This document shows positions 52,693-63,086 of a stretch of DNA of 64,000 nt, in pieces (the stretch's first letter is position 1; the number at the start of each line of letters is the position of its first letter). This stretch comes from Amblyomma americanum (Eukaryota > Arthropoda > Arachnida > Ixodida > Ixodidae). The stretch is from assembly GCF_052857255.1 (NCBI RefSeq), contig NC_135507.1:78040850-78104849 (forward strand), in the 5' to 3' direction. The notes under the pieces were generated by a model. It did not search any database and was not told the DNA's origin. It saw only the letters and a program-made list of their open reading frames with translations. The translations under genes and the position numbers were made by a program.

Positions 52693-53269
52693 TCGTGTGA
52701 TTAACTTAACAGCTCTTTCGCTCGTCTTACGGCGGTCAACCGGCTTGAACCACAGCTACCTTTCCGGCGAAAAGCTCCACTTCTGGAATGCAAAACTGAA
52801 GGTGAAATCACGCATGGATTTGACCTCTGGCTCGCCGCATGTGTGGCTGAGACCTCGTAACACTTGACTCGACGCACTGCTACCGCTCGTTCCGCCGCTG
52901 CGGTGACCGCCGTTCCGACCACTCGCTGTAGCAAGTTGCGTCATGTGACTAACCACTTGATTCGCTCCTCTTGCTGAGTAAAGGCCAGCGTTCACCGCTT
53001 AGGCACCTCCCAAACCACACGTGTCAGAGCCTCCAGATTCCAGCGCCGTAAGGCCAGCACATTCATTTATAATCTTCCTTCAGTCGCAACAAGAGACCGC
53101 AGAAGGCGATGGGGCTTCCTGGCCCTACGGGAATGGGATCTAGGAGGTCTCATCAATCTTTCGAGGGCTCCTTGTCACTGGATGTATTTGTTGCTAAAAC
53201 ATCGTCGTCGTTTTGTCTGCCGCGGTTGTTGCGACGCGCTTGACCTTGTCTTTCCTCTCCTACGTCTTT
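52693..53269. other. No recognisable feature
   Basis: GC-moderate spacer with short open frames, no family motif. Confidence 0.4.
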
Positions 53270-53390
53270 CAACACTCCTCCTGTCTGCACGTGGCAGCGA
53301 TTGTGGCTCAGCTTGAGCCGTTGGGCAGGCCCGCGTACTTTCCGTTCCATACTTCTTTCAGTCGCAATAAAACAACAGCCAGGCACCGCG
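53270..53390 (+). repeat. Interspersed repeat core, direct copy 1
   Basis: CACGTGGCAGCGATTGTGGC and GGGCAGGCCCGCGTACTTTC parallel 53695-53790, with CAGTCGCAA following both. Related to 14170-14240. Confidence 0.5.
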
Positions 53391-53679
53391 AGAGCTCCTA
53401 GCTCACAGCCCCTTAATGCAATGTGGCAAGGGCTCCTTGCGGCTAGAGCTCCTTGTCAAAGGGGGTATCTGTTGCTACACCGTCGTCGTCGCTTCAGATC
53501 ACGCGGTTGATGCGACGCGCGTCGTTTCTTTCAATCTTTCCTCTCACATCTCAGCAAAACTTGTTCTTGGGCTAGATGCTAAGACATGATCTGAGAAGAA
53601 CCAGAGCAAATCAGTCGTCCTCCTTTTTTTTTGTCCGCTATCCTTTCTTGCGCTGGTTCTTCTAAGCGCTCACTTTCCT

Positions 53680-53795
53680 TTACCTCTCCTACTCTCGGTA
53701 CGTGGCAGGGATTGTGGTTCATCTTGAGGCACTGGGCAGGCCCGTGAACTTTTCATTCATCCAACAGTCGCAAAAGCCTAGACACTGCGGCGAGG
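53680..53795 (+). repeat. Interspersed repeat core, direct copy 2
   Basis: TACGTGGCAGGGATTGTGGT and TGGGCAGGCCCGTGAACTTT; see 53270-53390. Confidence 0.5.
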
Positions 53796-54310
53796 AGGGG
53801 CTTGTGGTCGTTTTAACTTTGTTCCCGCAAAATGAAAGTGATCAGTTGGGGCTGCGTCAAGTAGATGGTGGCCGCAGTCGGGGGCGACCTGTTGAGCTCG
53901 CATGATGAGGGCCCACTGTGTTGTTTTCCTCGAACTGTCCAAGACCTTGTTCCATTCTTCTGCCGAGGGAGCTGGCAAGAGGGTCGTCGCAGGGGATTTG
54001 CTACCGCATTCCCATAATATATAGTCTTGGGGTGCGTGCGTCCCGTCACCGTAGTGTGGGCATGCAGGGTCGTATTCTCTGTCATTTAACAATCGGTAGG
54101 GGCTAAGAATAGCCTTTGTTTGTTGGTGTGTGAGTGTCGTGGCTTGCGCCCTGTGCAGGTCAGAGATAGGGGCGGGATATGTGCATTTTAGCTCGCAATA
54201 AAAATTAATGTCGATTAGCTCAGCTAATTGAGGATATACAAAGCGAAAGATGTCGGCGTTCACTGTGTTCATTGGCGTTGGTGTTGAGAATGTTCCAGAC
54301 GGCGATGGCT
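53796..54310 (-). pseudogene. LINE C-terminal fragment, I superclade
   Basis: Minus reading: ISDLHRAQATTLTHQQTKAI, LSPYRLLNDREYDPACPHYG, DYILWECGSKSP, EEWNKVLDSS, LIMRAQQVAP. The zinc patch has lost one Cys (CPHY). Part of 54181-54310 also matches the repeat at 3045-3165, so this region is a mosaic. Confidence 0.6.
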
Positions 54311-54526
54311 TCGAGGATATTAAAGGCGCATAGCTGGCTCCCTGTATATGCGGATGCCTCATTCGTGTTCTGGTACACGTGGCGGTAGTGAGAGAGCGAG
54401 ATGTGGCCAGAATGCATTAGCGCTGCATGCCACCTCCCAGGGTGATAGGGAGGGCACGCTGCCTATCAAGTGTGCGGAACGCAATCAAAGCAGGCTTTTG
54501 CAGTTGAATACCAAGCCACGTATATG
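54311..54526. other. No recognisable feature
   Basis: Junction DNA between repeat fragments. Confidence 0.35.
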
Positions 54527-54660
54527 GAAGCGAGATTGACGTCTCCACTGAACCACGGGGCCGGTTTACGGCTTTCCTTCCGTGAAAACGGTCGTCCCTT
54601 GCAAGTTCTCGACGCCAAAGAACTCCGTGAACGCCGTCGACTCGCTTGTTTTGTTTGGTA
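54527..54660 (+). repeat. Unnamed 130-bp repeat, copy 2
   Basis: AGCGAGATTGACGTCTCCAC through CTTGTTTTGTTTGG; copy 1 is at 14838-14963. Confidence 0.6.
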
Positions 54661-54724
54661 GCGGCTAAGAATTGCCTTCGTTAATAGGCGTTTGAGGGTA
54701 GTGGATAAAAAGGGAGGGAAAAAG

Positions 54725-54920
54725 AAAGAGAGTGGGCAACACCTGTGGCTCAGTGCTATTAGTGGCGCATGCGCAGTAGTCACTACGAAGCGGGAGAGAG
54801 AGAAAGAATCAGTTGCGGCCACCTGCGCCGTACGTGACGTCACTCGTGCTCCGACACACGCCGGCTCGCGCGAAGCGCGGTGTTGACAAGCCTAGTGAAG
54901 CTTTTCGCTTCAAAAGTTTG
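54725..54920 (+). repeat. GC-rich CRE/NRF1-type repeat, well-preserved copy
   Basis: GCGCATGCGC at 54765-54774 and TGACGTCA at 54835-54842 are both intact, followed by CTCCGACACACGCCGGCTCG and GAAGCGCGGTGTTGAC. Confidence 0.7.
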
Positions 54921-55095
54921 TAATTTCCGCGTACGAGCGAGGCGCCTCCGCGCGGGGTCTCCTATAGAGGTCTCCTGTCCCCTGGTTGGATAAAAATTGG
55001 GCTAGTTCGGTTGCGCGGAATTCACATTGCGAGCGTGTTCACCAATTTTTTTGCAAAATTTTGAATGGCTTCTTAGTGTCGCCTAGAATATATTT
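54921..55095 (-). pseudogene. LINE RNase H fragment, copy 1 (left of insert)
   Basis: The part TCTCCTGTCCCCTGGTTGG through TAGAATATATTT parallels 56085-56335, with a deletion of about 75 bp where the other copy encodes the final RNase H motif. Confidence 0.6.
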
Positions 55096-55645
55096 AACGC
55101 GACAGCGTTAAGGAGCTCGTGTCGCAGAAAAGCCGGTGTCCGCGTCTGCGGCGTTGGCAGTGAGCGAAAATCGTCATCCTCGCACTCCTTCCCCTCCTCC
55201 TCGCAATGCACGCCACTCCCCAACAGATAGCGCGTGACGGCAGCGCCTCCCGCTCGTCTCGTTCGGGCGCTATAGGCACGCAGGAATCACGTGGTGAGCG
55301 GCGAGCAAAGCAGCGCACATCCAAGGCGCGTTCACCACGAAGCTTGCGGCTTCCTGCCCGTCCGTTCAGCGCAGTAGTTTGCTGGCGTTCGTGGCATCGG
55401 GTTTGTCGAGAACGATGTGCCGACGAACTACGACTGCAACTTCAGTGCCGCGCGTTTCGGCAATGCGCCTGGCAGCACTTCTACGTGGTTTGCCGCTCCA
55501 CGCGTCCGTTTCACTGTACGTAGAAGAGCGATTTGTCTAACGGGCAAGGCTCGCGGCGAACGGGCGATGGCGTTCCGTGGACTCCCTGGCAGTGCTGCAA
55601 CACGCTGTCGCGTTCCACTCTTAAAGGTGAAGCTTAAACGTCCTC
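55096..55645. mobile_element. 0.55-kb GC-rich insert with internal inverted repeats, family unknown
   Basis: The neighbouring LINE copy (56280-56345) reads through this site without the insert, so both ends are known within a few bases. AACGCGACAGCGT at 55096-55108 is repeated inverted at 55602-55614, about 30 bp inside the right end. ATTT occurs at both junctions and may be the target duplication. No transposase. A non-autonomous element is likely. Confidence 0.6.
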
Positions 55646-56460
55646 CAATTTTGATGCAGGGATCCGCAATGACCAGAGCTATAGCTATATACCTTCTCTG
55701 CCTCGGGTATAGAGCTAGCGTCAAAGTTTGTGGCGTTAACGAGGGCTTTCACGAAACTATCACGAAACAGACTAACCGTCTCGCAGCAGATATTTCAAGG
55801 GCGCAAAGTTATTCCATGCCTGTCGACAAGGGGTACAATTCGAATTTACCCCTTCCTTACTCCTTTCTTACACCCTTTTTTAAATGTATGGTCTTTGGGG
55901 CGTGCGTCCCGTCCACGTAGTGAAGGCATGCAGGGTCGTCATCAAAGTTTGTGATTAAAGATAATTGGTAGGGGGTAAGAAGTGCCTTTGTTAATAGGCG
56001 TCTGAGGGTAGTGACTTCCAGCCTGTCCAGGCCTGGATGAGGGGCGGGATACGTGCATCGTAGCTCGCAATAAAAATTTGTACTCTCCGCTTACGGGCGA
56101 GGCGCATCGGCGGGTGCGTCCGTCCCCTCGAGGTCTCCTGTCCCCTGGTTGGTTAAAAATGGGGCTAGATGATCAACCTCCTCGTCTCCGGTGTTACCCG
56201 CTTGAGCTGGAACCCATACGAGATTGATGTTGTGATGGAGAGTTCGGTTGCGCAGAATTCACAGTGCGAGCGCGTTTACCGAGTTTTTGGCGAAATTTTG
56301 AATTGCGCTCTCTGATTCGCTTAGAATACTTTGGATGCACGGTCCGCGATGATCAGAGCGATAACTACTTCCTCTGCCTCGGATATAGAGCTCGCGTGAA
56401 AGGTGGTCGCGTTACAGAGGGCTGGCTTTGGAGTGGGCATATATGCCACGTATATTCCGC
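55646..56460 (-). pseudogene. LINE RNase H and C-terminal fragments, duplicated
   Basis: Two copies of one RNase H segment lie here: 55650-55760 and 56330-56430 (GCCTCGGRTATAGAGCT shared). The minus reading at 56240-56150 gives NLVWVPAQAGNTGDEEVDHL, a decayed final RNase H motif. The C-terminal end with the pattern ending in GGCATGCAGGGTCGT (55915-55940) is repeated at 54040-54075. Confidence 0.6.
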
Positions 56461-58140
56461 CTTTGATGTCTGAGGTGCATCCACGCACACTGCTCGTGCT
56501 TCGCTGTCGTACTGTTTCTCAAGTTCCTGGGCCCTTGCTTTCCTGCAGGCGTCGTGTCTGCCTGGCCGTATATTCTTGGCTACTGGTTTTGCAACTGTAG
56601 TCTACTAGTAATGTCGACTGATAAATGTGATTTTGCACATACCTCAGCAGCGGGGTGGATGTTGAGTTTCTCAAAAATAATGCTTCCTGAAACATTGCAC
56701 GACAAGCGGGTAACTTTTTCCGTCTTATGGGCTTCGATAAGCTCAGCGAGCGTGTTAAATATTCTCAACTGCAGCAGTCGATCTGACTTGGCTCTAATGA
56801 TGCTATTAAGTGGCTCTTTGTCATGCCCCTGTGACAAGTGGCAATGCGCCTCACCAGCCCACCTATCCGGTGCGCCGTGACGCGTACACGGCGGATCACG
56901 TCCTTGTTTTGAGTATTATCCTAAATTAACATGTCAAGAACCCTGAACGTGGCTACCGGGGTATCGCGTGGTTGTCAGTGCAACTCGATGAGTTTCCGAG
57001 CGTCGCGTGCTGCCTGTGAGGCCTGTTTGTTCATGATAACTGAAAGTTCCGAATGAGCCGGTGAACACCAGGGGCCGTTTACCTGCACAAAAGAGTGCAC
57101 GGTGTCGAAAGCTTGTTGTAATAATTCTGCAAACTCGCCATCGGATCGGTAGTTGTTTCATATGGTGATGTCGTCGGCGTATATAACATGGTGTATATGT
57201 GAGGTAGCATCTAATAGACGCCGGAGGCCACTCATAGTAATGCTAAGGAGAAAAGATGAAAGTACAGGCCTTTGCGCGGTTCCTCTGGCGCCTGGTGCAA
57301 TTTTGTCGCTACTTTTATACCCGAAATGCAGCGTAGTCGTGCGCTGGCTCACAAATATGGCGATGTAGTCGTATGTCCATTAGCCTACATTCATCAGTGA
57401 CAGGTGGGAGAGGATGGAAGCGCTTGACACATTGTCAAAGGCCTTAAACCAGAAATCGAAGGACACATCGTAGGCGTATGGGCGGATCGCCTAGGCGCAT
57501 GTGCGTACGACGGAGTCTATCTGCGCATGCATCAGGTGCGTCACGCAGATATCTGTACATGTCAGATATCCGCGCCTGAACTCGGGCGCTTGCGCGCGTC
57601 CGAAGCGAGGTCCGGTTTTCAACAAAAGGAGGACCGCGGGGTTTCCGGGGACTCTTTCTTCACGTCTTGAAGTTCTTTTAGGTTCCTGGAACTTTTTTCG
57701 CTGTTTAAGTTGTCCTTTCAGCGCCCCCCAAATCCCTTTCCTTCACGCCTTAAACTCTCTCCGTCGCCTCGAGAGGGGGAACGAGCCAGTACAGGAAGCA
57801 TAGAGGTGGATGCCTTTTTTCGACGCCCATTGCGGCGCGGCGCGGCGCTGGGTGCGCAGGCGCTCCGCACATTCGCGAGGAAGTGTCATGGAGTTGCCGC
57901 TTTAGTCACATCGAGTCCCAGGATGGTACGCGTGGCTCTAATGCGATTTGGATCTCGAATGTCTTGCTGTATCTGCCACATGATGTCCCGAGTCGAGAGA
58001 GCTGCACGAAAGCCATCATGAACAGGGGAAATCTGTCTTTCCCGTCGGCGTGCATTTGGAGCCAATTTAAGACAACGTGTTCCATTACATGACGTTAGCG
58101 GAATTTTGCAGAGGTTCCCAATCTCGAGTCCTTTTACCCG
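56461..58140 (-). pseudogene. LINE RT region, decayed, I superclade
   Basis: RT motifs in scattered frames: GFRAALSTRDIMWQ-like reading near 58010, ILGLDV near 57920, then ARGTAQRPVLSSFLLSITMS and HHVIYADDITI at 57290-57158, and the RT tail RLLQLRIFNTLAELIEAHKT near 56740. Between 57500 and 57880 unrelated GC-rich DNA is inserted. Continues into 55646-56460 as the same broken element. Confidence 0.7.
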
Positions 58141-58182
58141 GTTAGGGATAATATCTGCTACAGAAAAATTGAAATTGAATTT

Positions 58183-58480
58183 TGTTTACCCTCTGAGGTG
58201 GCGCAATGGTTAGGGCACTCGGCTACCGATCCGGAGTTCCCCGGTTCGAACCCACCCGTGGCGGCCGCGTTTCGATGAAGGCGAAACGCAAAGGCACCCG
58301 TGTGCTATGCTATTGCAGTGCACGTTAAAGATCCTCATGTGGTCAAAATTATCCTGCTACCTCCACTGCGGAACCTCTTTCTTCTTTCACTCCCGCCTTT
58401 ATCCCTTCCCTTAAGGCGCGGTTCAGGTGTCCGCCAATGTCAGACATATACTGCGCCATCTCCGCTCTCCAAAACATTTT
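58183..58480 (+). mobile_element. SINE, full length, CG-type hairpin
   Basis: CTCTGAGGTGGCGCAATGGT at the head, B box GGTTCGAACCC, a perfect hairpin GCGTTTCG-ATGAAGG-CGAAACGC, 3' part CGCCAATGTCAGACATATAC. Confidence 0.88.
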
Positions 58481-58652
58481 TCAAATTGGGTTTTGGCGAA
58501 GCAAATGGCGCAGTATCGGTCTCACATCTAGGCCGACACCTGAATCGTGGCCGTAAGGTTACGGAGAAAGGAGGGACAGAGAGAAGAAAGCAAGAAAAAG
58601 GTGCCGTAGTGTTGAGCTCCGGAATAATTTCGACCACCCGGGGATCTTTAGG
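58481..58652 (-). mobile_element. SINE 3' fragment, tail-to-tail with neighbour
   Basis: AAATTGGGTTTTGGCGAAGC through CACCCGGGGATCTTTA. The head is missing; it joins LINE DNA at 58653. Confidence 0.82.
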
Positions 58653-59197
58653 TTCCCTGACGAACCATCCGGATGCAGCCTATCGTACCCTCATTGGATT
58701 CAGCCATATCTGGCTTGGAGAGATTCCTCTCCCCCCGGCATGGAAAACGGTATTAGTGACGTTTACTCCTAGGGAAGGCAATACAATTGATGGGGAGCAC
58801 CCGCGCCCTATCGCCCTCACATCTTGTGTCGGCAAGCTGATGGAGAGTATGGTGCGAGACAGGTTGTCCGCTTACCTCCAAACACATCACACTTTTTCAG
58901 ACACCATTTTTGGTTTCCGACCACCGAAGTCCGCACAAGACATCCTTCTACAACTCCATCATGGCATATTAGAGCCCAAAGAACTCCCTACAATGACACG
59001 GTAGTCGTGGCCTTGGGTTTCAAAGGAGCCTTTGATAATGTGATACATGAAATACCAACTGTGGTCAGAATACATACCGATACATCTGGCAACTTCTCGC
59101 GGGTCGACAGGCTTACTTTCGAATTCAAGACAAGGAACATGTACCCTATACTATCGGATCCCGGGGTACAACACAGCGTGCGGTTTTATCTCCCCTA
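58653..59197 (+). pseudogene. LINE RT fragment, interrupted by LINE-F
   Basis: Plus reading: IPLPPAWKTVLVTFTPREGN, HPRPIALTSCVGKLMESM, TIFGFRPPKSAQDILLQL, VVALGFKGAFDNVIHE, then in another frame GSRGTTQRAVLSPLV. These are RT motifs up to the GTPQG box. It stops where the 3' end of LINE-F begins. The rest would lie beyond the right edge. Confidence 0.75.
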
Positions 59198-59336
59198 GTT
59201 TAGTTGAGTTGAGTGGTTGTAAACTACCGGTGGGATTAGCCTTGCAGTTGCTGCAGGCAATTGCTCCACCGTAGCGACACTTAAATAGAAATCACAGAAA
59301 CACTGTCCGCAAAAACCCAAATAGACACTCCTGAGG

Positions 59337-62300
59337 TCACCATGGGGAGGCCAAATCCGTGTCCTGCAGGTAAAGTAGAAGAAGGCGAGAAGCATCCCTT
59401 CTACTCGACTGGCTCCCACGCGGGAAAACAATGTCCTGAAGAGAACTGTGAGGAAATCCTGCTTTCTTGAGGGTTCCGATTAACACAGCCCGTTCCGCGT
59501 TGTACAAAGTACAGCACAAGAGGTAACGTTCTATGTCACCACACACACCACACGTTGAACACAATGGTGACAACGCTAAGCCAGTCTTATACATCCACGC
59601 CTGCGTACGAGCAGAATCCGTGCGAACGCGGTGCAGCAAAGTGGCTTGGTACCTTTTGACATGGCTGATGAGGAGAGCTCGACAAAGAACTGAAGTGGCA
59701 CAACACCACATCTCTGAACATTTGCTTGACTTCATGAGGGACTGTATGTACTGGAATCCCGGAGAGATCTGTATGGGCGAGGTTGTCTGCTATCTCGTTG
59801 CCTAAGACACCTATGTGCGAGGGCACCCATTGAAACCGTATAGAGAAGCCTTTGCTATGTAGATTCTGCACCAAACGTAGGGATCTAAGATTCAAGGAAT
59901 CAGTGGGGAACCCGTACTCTAACCTTTGAAGGGCAGATTTTGAATCCGTAATTATGACAGTAGGTTGAGGCGTCCAACACCGTAGCTTCTTTAGAGCTGC
60001 CTCAATGGCAACGCTTTCGGCCATTGTGGAGGACACGACTTTAGTAAAACGAACAGACCAATCATACTTCAAAGACGGAATATGAAAAGCAGCTGCACTA
60101 GATCCTCTGACCTTGTCCACAGAGCCGTCTGTAAAAATATGAAGATGCCTGGCATATTCGGTTTCAAGATGTTCCAGTACGAGCGAACGCATTGCCGCTA
60201 AAGGAGAATTCCGCTTAGCGCGAACTTGGGGAATTGTCAAGGAACATTTGAGGCTCGGAAAGGACCAAGGTGGCTTCAACGTCTTAGGTCGATCTCGAAG
60301 GTCGAGACCCAGAGAACGAAGAGTATTTAAAGCCATGTACGCCCGAGACTCAGATCTCTTTCGAAGGCGCTGTAGAAGTGCTCTCCCGGCAACAGTCTCT
60401 CTGAGGCGGCCAATTTGCAGCAAAAGTCTTTGTGAAGCGGCTAGCCGAAGAGGTTCGATTGAGACTCGTACAGTACTGCATTGTTTGGAGCAGCCTGCGG
60501 AACGCAGAGAGCCCTGCTTAGTCCCATTCTGTGCAAAACCTCTTTCGAAGGCGCTGTAGAAGTGCTCTCCCGGCAACAGCCTCTCTGAGGCGGCCAATTT
60601 GCAGCAAAAGTCTTTGTGAAGCGGCTAGCCGAAGAGGTTCGATTGAGACTCGTACAGTACTGCATTGTTTGGAGCAGCCTGCGGAACGCAGAGAGCCCTG
60701 CTTAGTCCCATTCTGTGCAAAACCTCAAGGCGTTCCAGCTGCGATAGCGAGGGAGAAATTAAAGGGAGCTGGTACATTATGCGACTTGTCACCAGGGCAT
60801 CGTGAATCCTCATCATTGAAGCAAGATGGCTTCCCCATTGCTCACTAGCAACTCTACGAAGCACATTGAGACGCGAAGATAGTGAAGCCATAATCGAGTC
60901 CACAGCTCGTCGCCACTGTAGAAGTGAGTCAATAGTGACGCCCAAAAAACGTATGTGGTTAACCTGACGAAGGCAAGACTGATCAAGGTCTATGCTCAGC
61001 CGCGCATACCGTCGTCCCCTACCTGGAAACAGGACGAAGCCAGATTTTTCCACCGAGAGAGTCCACCCAACACCTTGAAGGTAACTTTTAACTGAAAGCA
61101 CGGCCTGTCGCGCTAATAAAGCTAAGCGTTTGTTTTGATATCCGGTTAACCAAAGACAAATGTCGTCTCCATATATCGACATATGGACATGCCTACAATG
61201 TTTTTGCACTTTTGCGGGAAGACCAGACATGACAACATTAAAAAGTGTTGGGGACAGGACACTACCCTGAGGTACCCCTCGCGATACCGCCCTTTCGGAG
61301 CTCATTGTACGGCCAAACCGCACTCGAAATTTATGATCACTGAGAAATTAGTGAATGAGTCGCAGAAGATAGCCCTCTACGCCTATGACATGCAGACTAT
61401 TCAGTATTGAGCTCTGGAGGACGCTATTATAAGCCTTTGATACGTCTAGGAAAATAGCTAGTGTGTCCAAAAGCACTCTGATGTTCAATGTGCTTATCAA
61501 GTCCAGGACGCTATTTTGCGCGCTTAAACCTGTGCGGAATCCAGTCATGCATGTTGGTAGTGCCCTTCTATCCTCAAGCAACCAAGACAAACGCTTACTT
61601 GCCATCTTCTCCATGAGCTCAGAAACACACGACGTCAGCGATACAGGACGATACGAGGCCGCGTCTGTCATCTCTTTGCTGGCCTTCAGCAGTGGGACTA
61701 CACTTGCCACCTTCCATGAAGGGGGAACGTCACCAGACTCCCACACTCGATTGAGATAGGTTAGGAGCATCTTCCGGTGTTCCAGAGGCAGGTTCTGTAA
61801 CATTTGATTGGTAATGCCGTCAGGACCTGGTGCACAGCGACGCCGCAGGCTGCGGAGCGCTGTCTGTAGTTCTCGAAGTGTGAACGGGGCGTCCATAACA
61901 GACGGAGACGTAGCAGGCAGAGCGCAGGGATGAATGCCTGGTCTGGAATTTACAAATGCATCCGCAAATTCCTCTGCCAAGCACACGAGATGTTTCTGTG
62001 TGCGCAATGCAAGCGCCTCGAAAGGTTTACTCGGACAAGAGCCACCAGCAAGACTGCCAACGACACGCCAAATTCTCGTTATCGGTGAGAAAACAGACAA
62101 ACTAGCGCAAAAGGATGCCCACTGGGACCTACAGAGCTTGTTCGCATGACGTCTAATGGCAGAGTTGAGCCTGTTGAAAGTTGTCTTCAAGGCTCTGTCG
62201 TCCTTCTTCCGCAACAGTTGTCGCTCCACCCTTCTGCGCGCTGCGCAGAGGTTACTGAGTTTTAAATCCGGAGTCGGAAAATGATCAGGTAGCTTGAGCG

Positions 62301-62900
62301 CCGTGGTAGCAGCCATCTTAGCATAAATCATTTTGTCTGTCACATCACCGGAAACACAGGCTAAGTGCTCCCTGTATTTGTCCCAATTAATAACATGGCA
62401 AATTTTAGGACCACGCAGATGGAAGTCGGCAGTAAACACAAATATCGGGTAGTGATCACTTCCCATTCGGTCAGCTCTAGTTGACCACTGCACACGGACG
62501 TCAGGTGAATGTAAGGTTAGGTCTATAGAAGTGGGTGAGGTCGGAGGCCGAAAGAAAGTGAGACTTCCGTCATTGGCCACGCACAGGTCCAAACTGTCGA
62601 TGACTTCTACAAGTTGGCGTCCGCGAGGATCTGTGTTCCTGTCACCCCAGACAGGTTGGTGGGCGTTGAAGTCACCGCAGATGACTCTGGGTGCTGGGCA
62701 GCGACCTTCTTCCGCGGGGACACGTATACTGATGCAATGGACAGAGTTCGGAAGGCGAGCCGAATCCTCACAGCCACTACCTCAATACTGTCGGTGCAAA
62801 GATCGGTGACGTTCAAAGCCACATGAGGAATCTCCCTTCATATGTAAAGGGCGGCACTTCCTGCGGGAAATGACTTTATGCTGCATTTCTTGTGGGCGAC
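59337..62900 (-). pseudogene. LINE-F ORF2 (endonuclease, RT, RNase H), broken
   Basis: Endonuclease: RVICGDFNAHQPVWGDRN (62690), SIDLTLHSPDV, GSDHYPIFVF. RT: CAPGPDGITNQMLQNL, SYRPVSLTSCVSELMEKM, MTGFRTGLSAQNSVLD, IFLDVSKAYNSV (61450), RGVPQGSVLSPTLFNVVMSG, SIYGDDICLW (YGDD rather than YADD, 61160). RNase H: HIFTDGSVDK, TMAESVAIEAAL, IITDSKSAL, FQWVPSHIGVLGNEIADNLA; all acids are present. C-terminus: CSTCGVCGDIERYLLCC. Damage: frameshift near 62705, stop at 61348, the duplication at 60356-60723, and a frame change near 59590. Confidence 0.87.
60356..60723. repeat. 184-bp tandem duplication inside LINE-F
   Basis: 60356-60539 and 60540-60723 are near identical (one T/C change seen, CAGTCTCTCTG against CAGCCTCTCTG). 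184 is not a multiple of three, so the reading frame is shifted. Both start CTCTTTCGAAGGCGCTGTAG. Confidence 0.93.
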
Positions 62901-63086
62901 GTATCCCGGCAAAGACCTCCCGCTTGGCAAGCCAGCCTCCAAGAGGGCCAGTACTGGAACACAGGTCTCTTTCAAGAACAATTTTAGTTCTGCTAATCGA
63001 CTTGTAATCCCAGCGCAGTTCTATTGCATGATAAACGGCACTTTTCTAGGGTTATTAGTTGCAACAGGTTAAAGAAAACTAGCCAT
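62822..63086 (-). other. LINE-F start of ORF2 and ORF1/ORF2 junction
   Basis: Endonuclease N-terminal motifs are hard to read here because of frame changes (MALNVTDL at 62822 and YVSPRKK near 62710 belong to the endonuclease). No clean ORF2 start was found. Confidence 0.5.

Noticed and set aside
55417..55920. 167-codon plus-strand ORF
   Set aside because: It crosses the right border of the 0.55-kb insert into antisense LINE DNA, so it cannot be an old gene.
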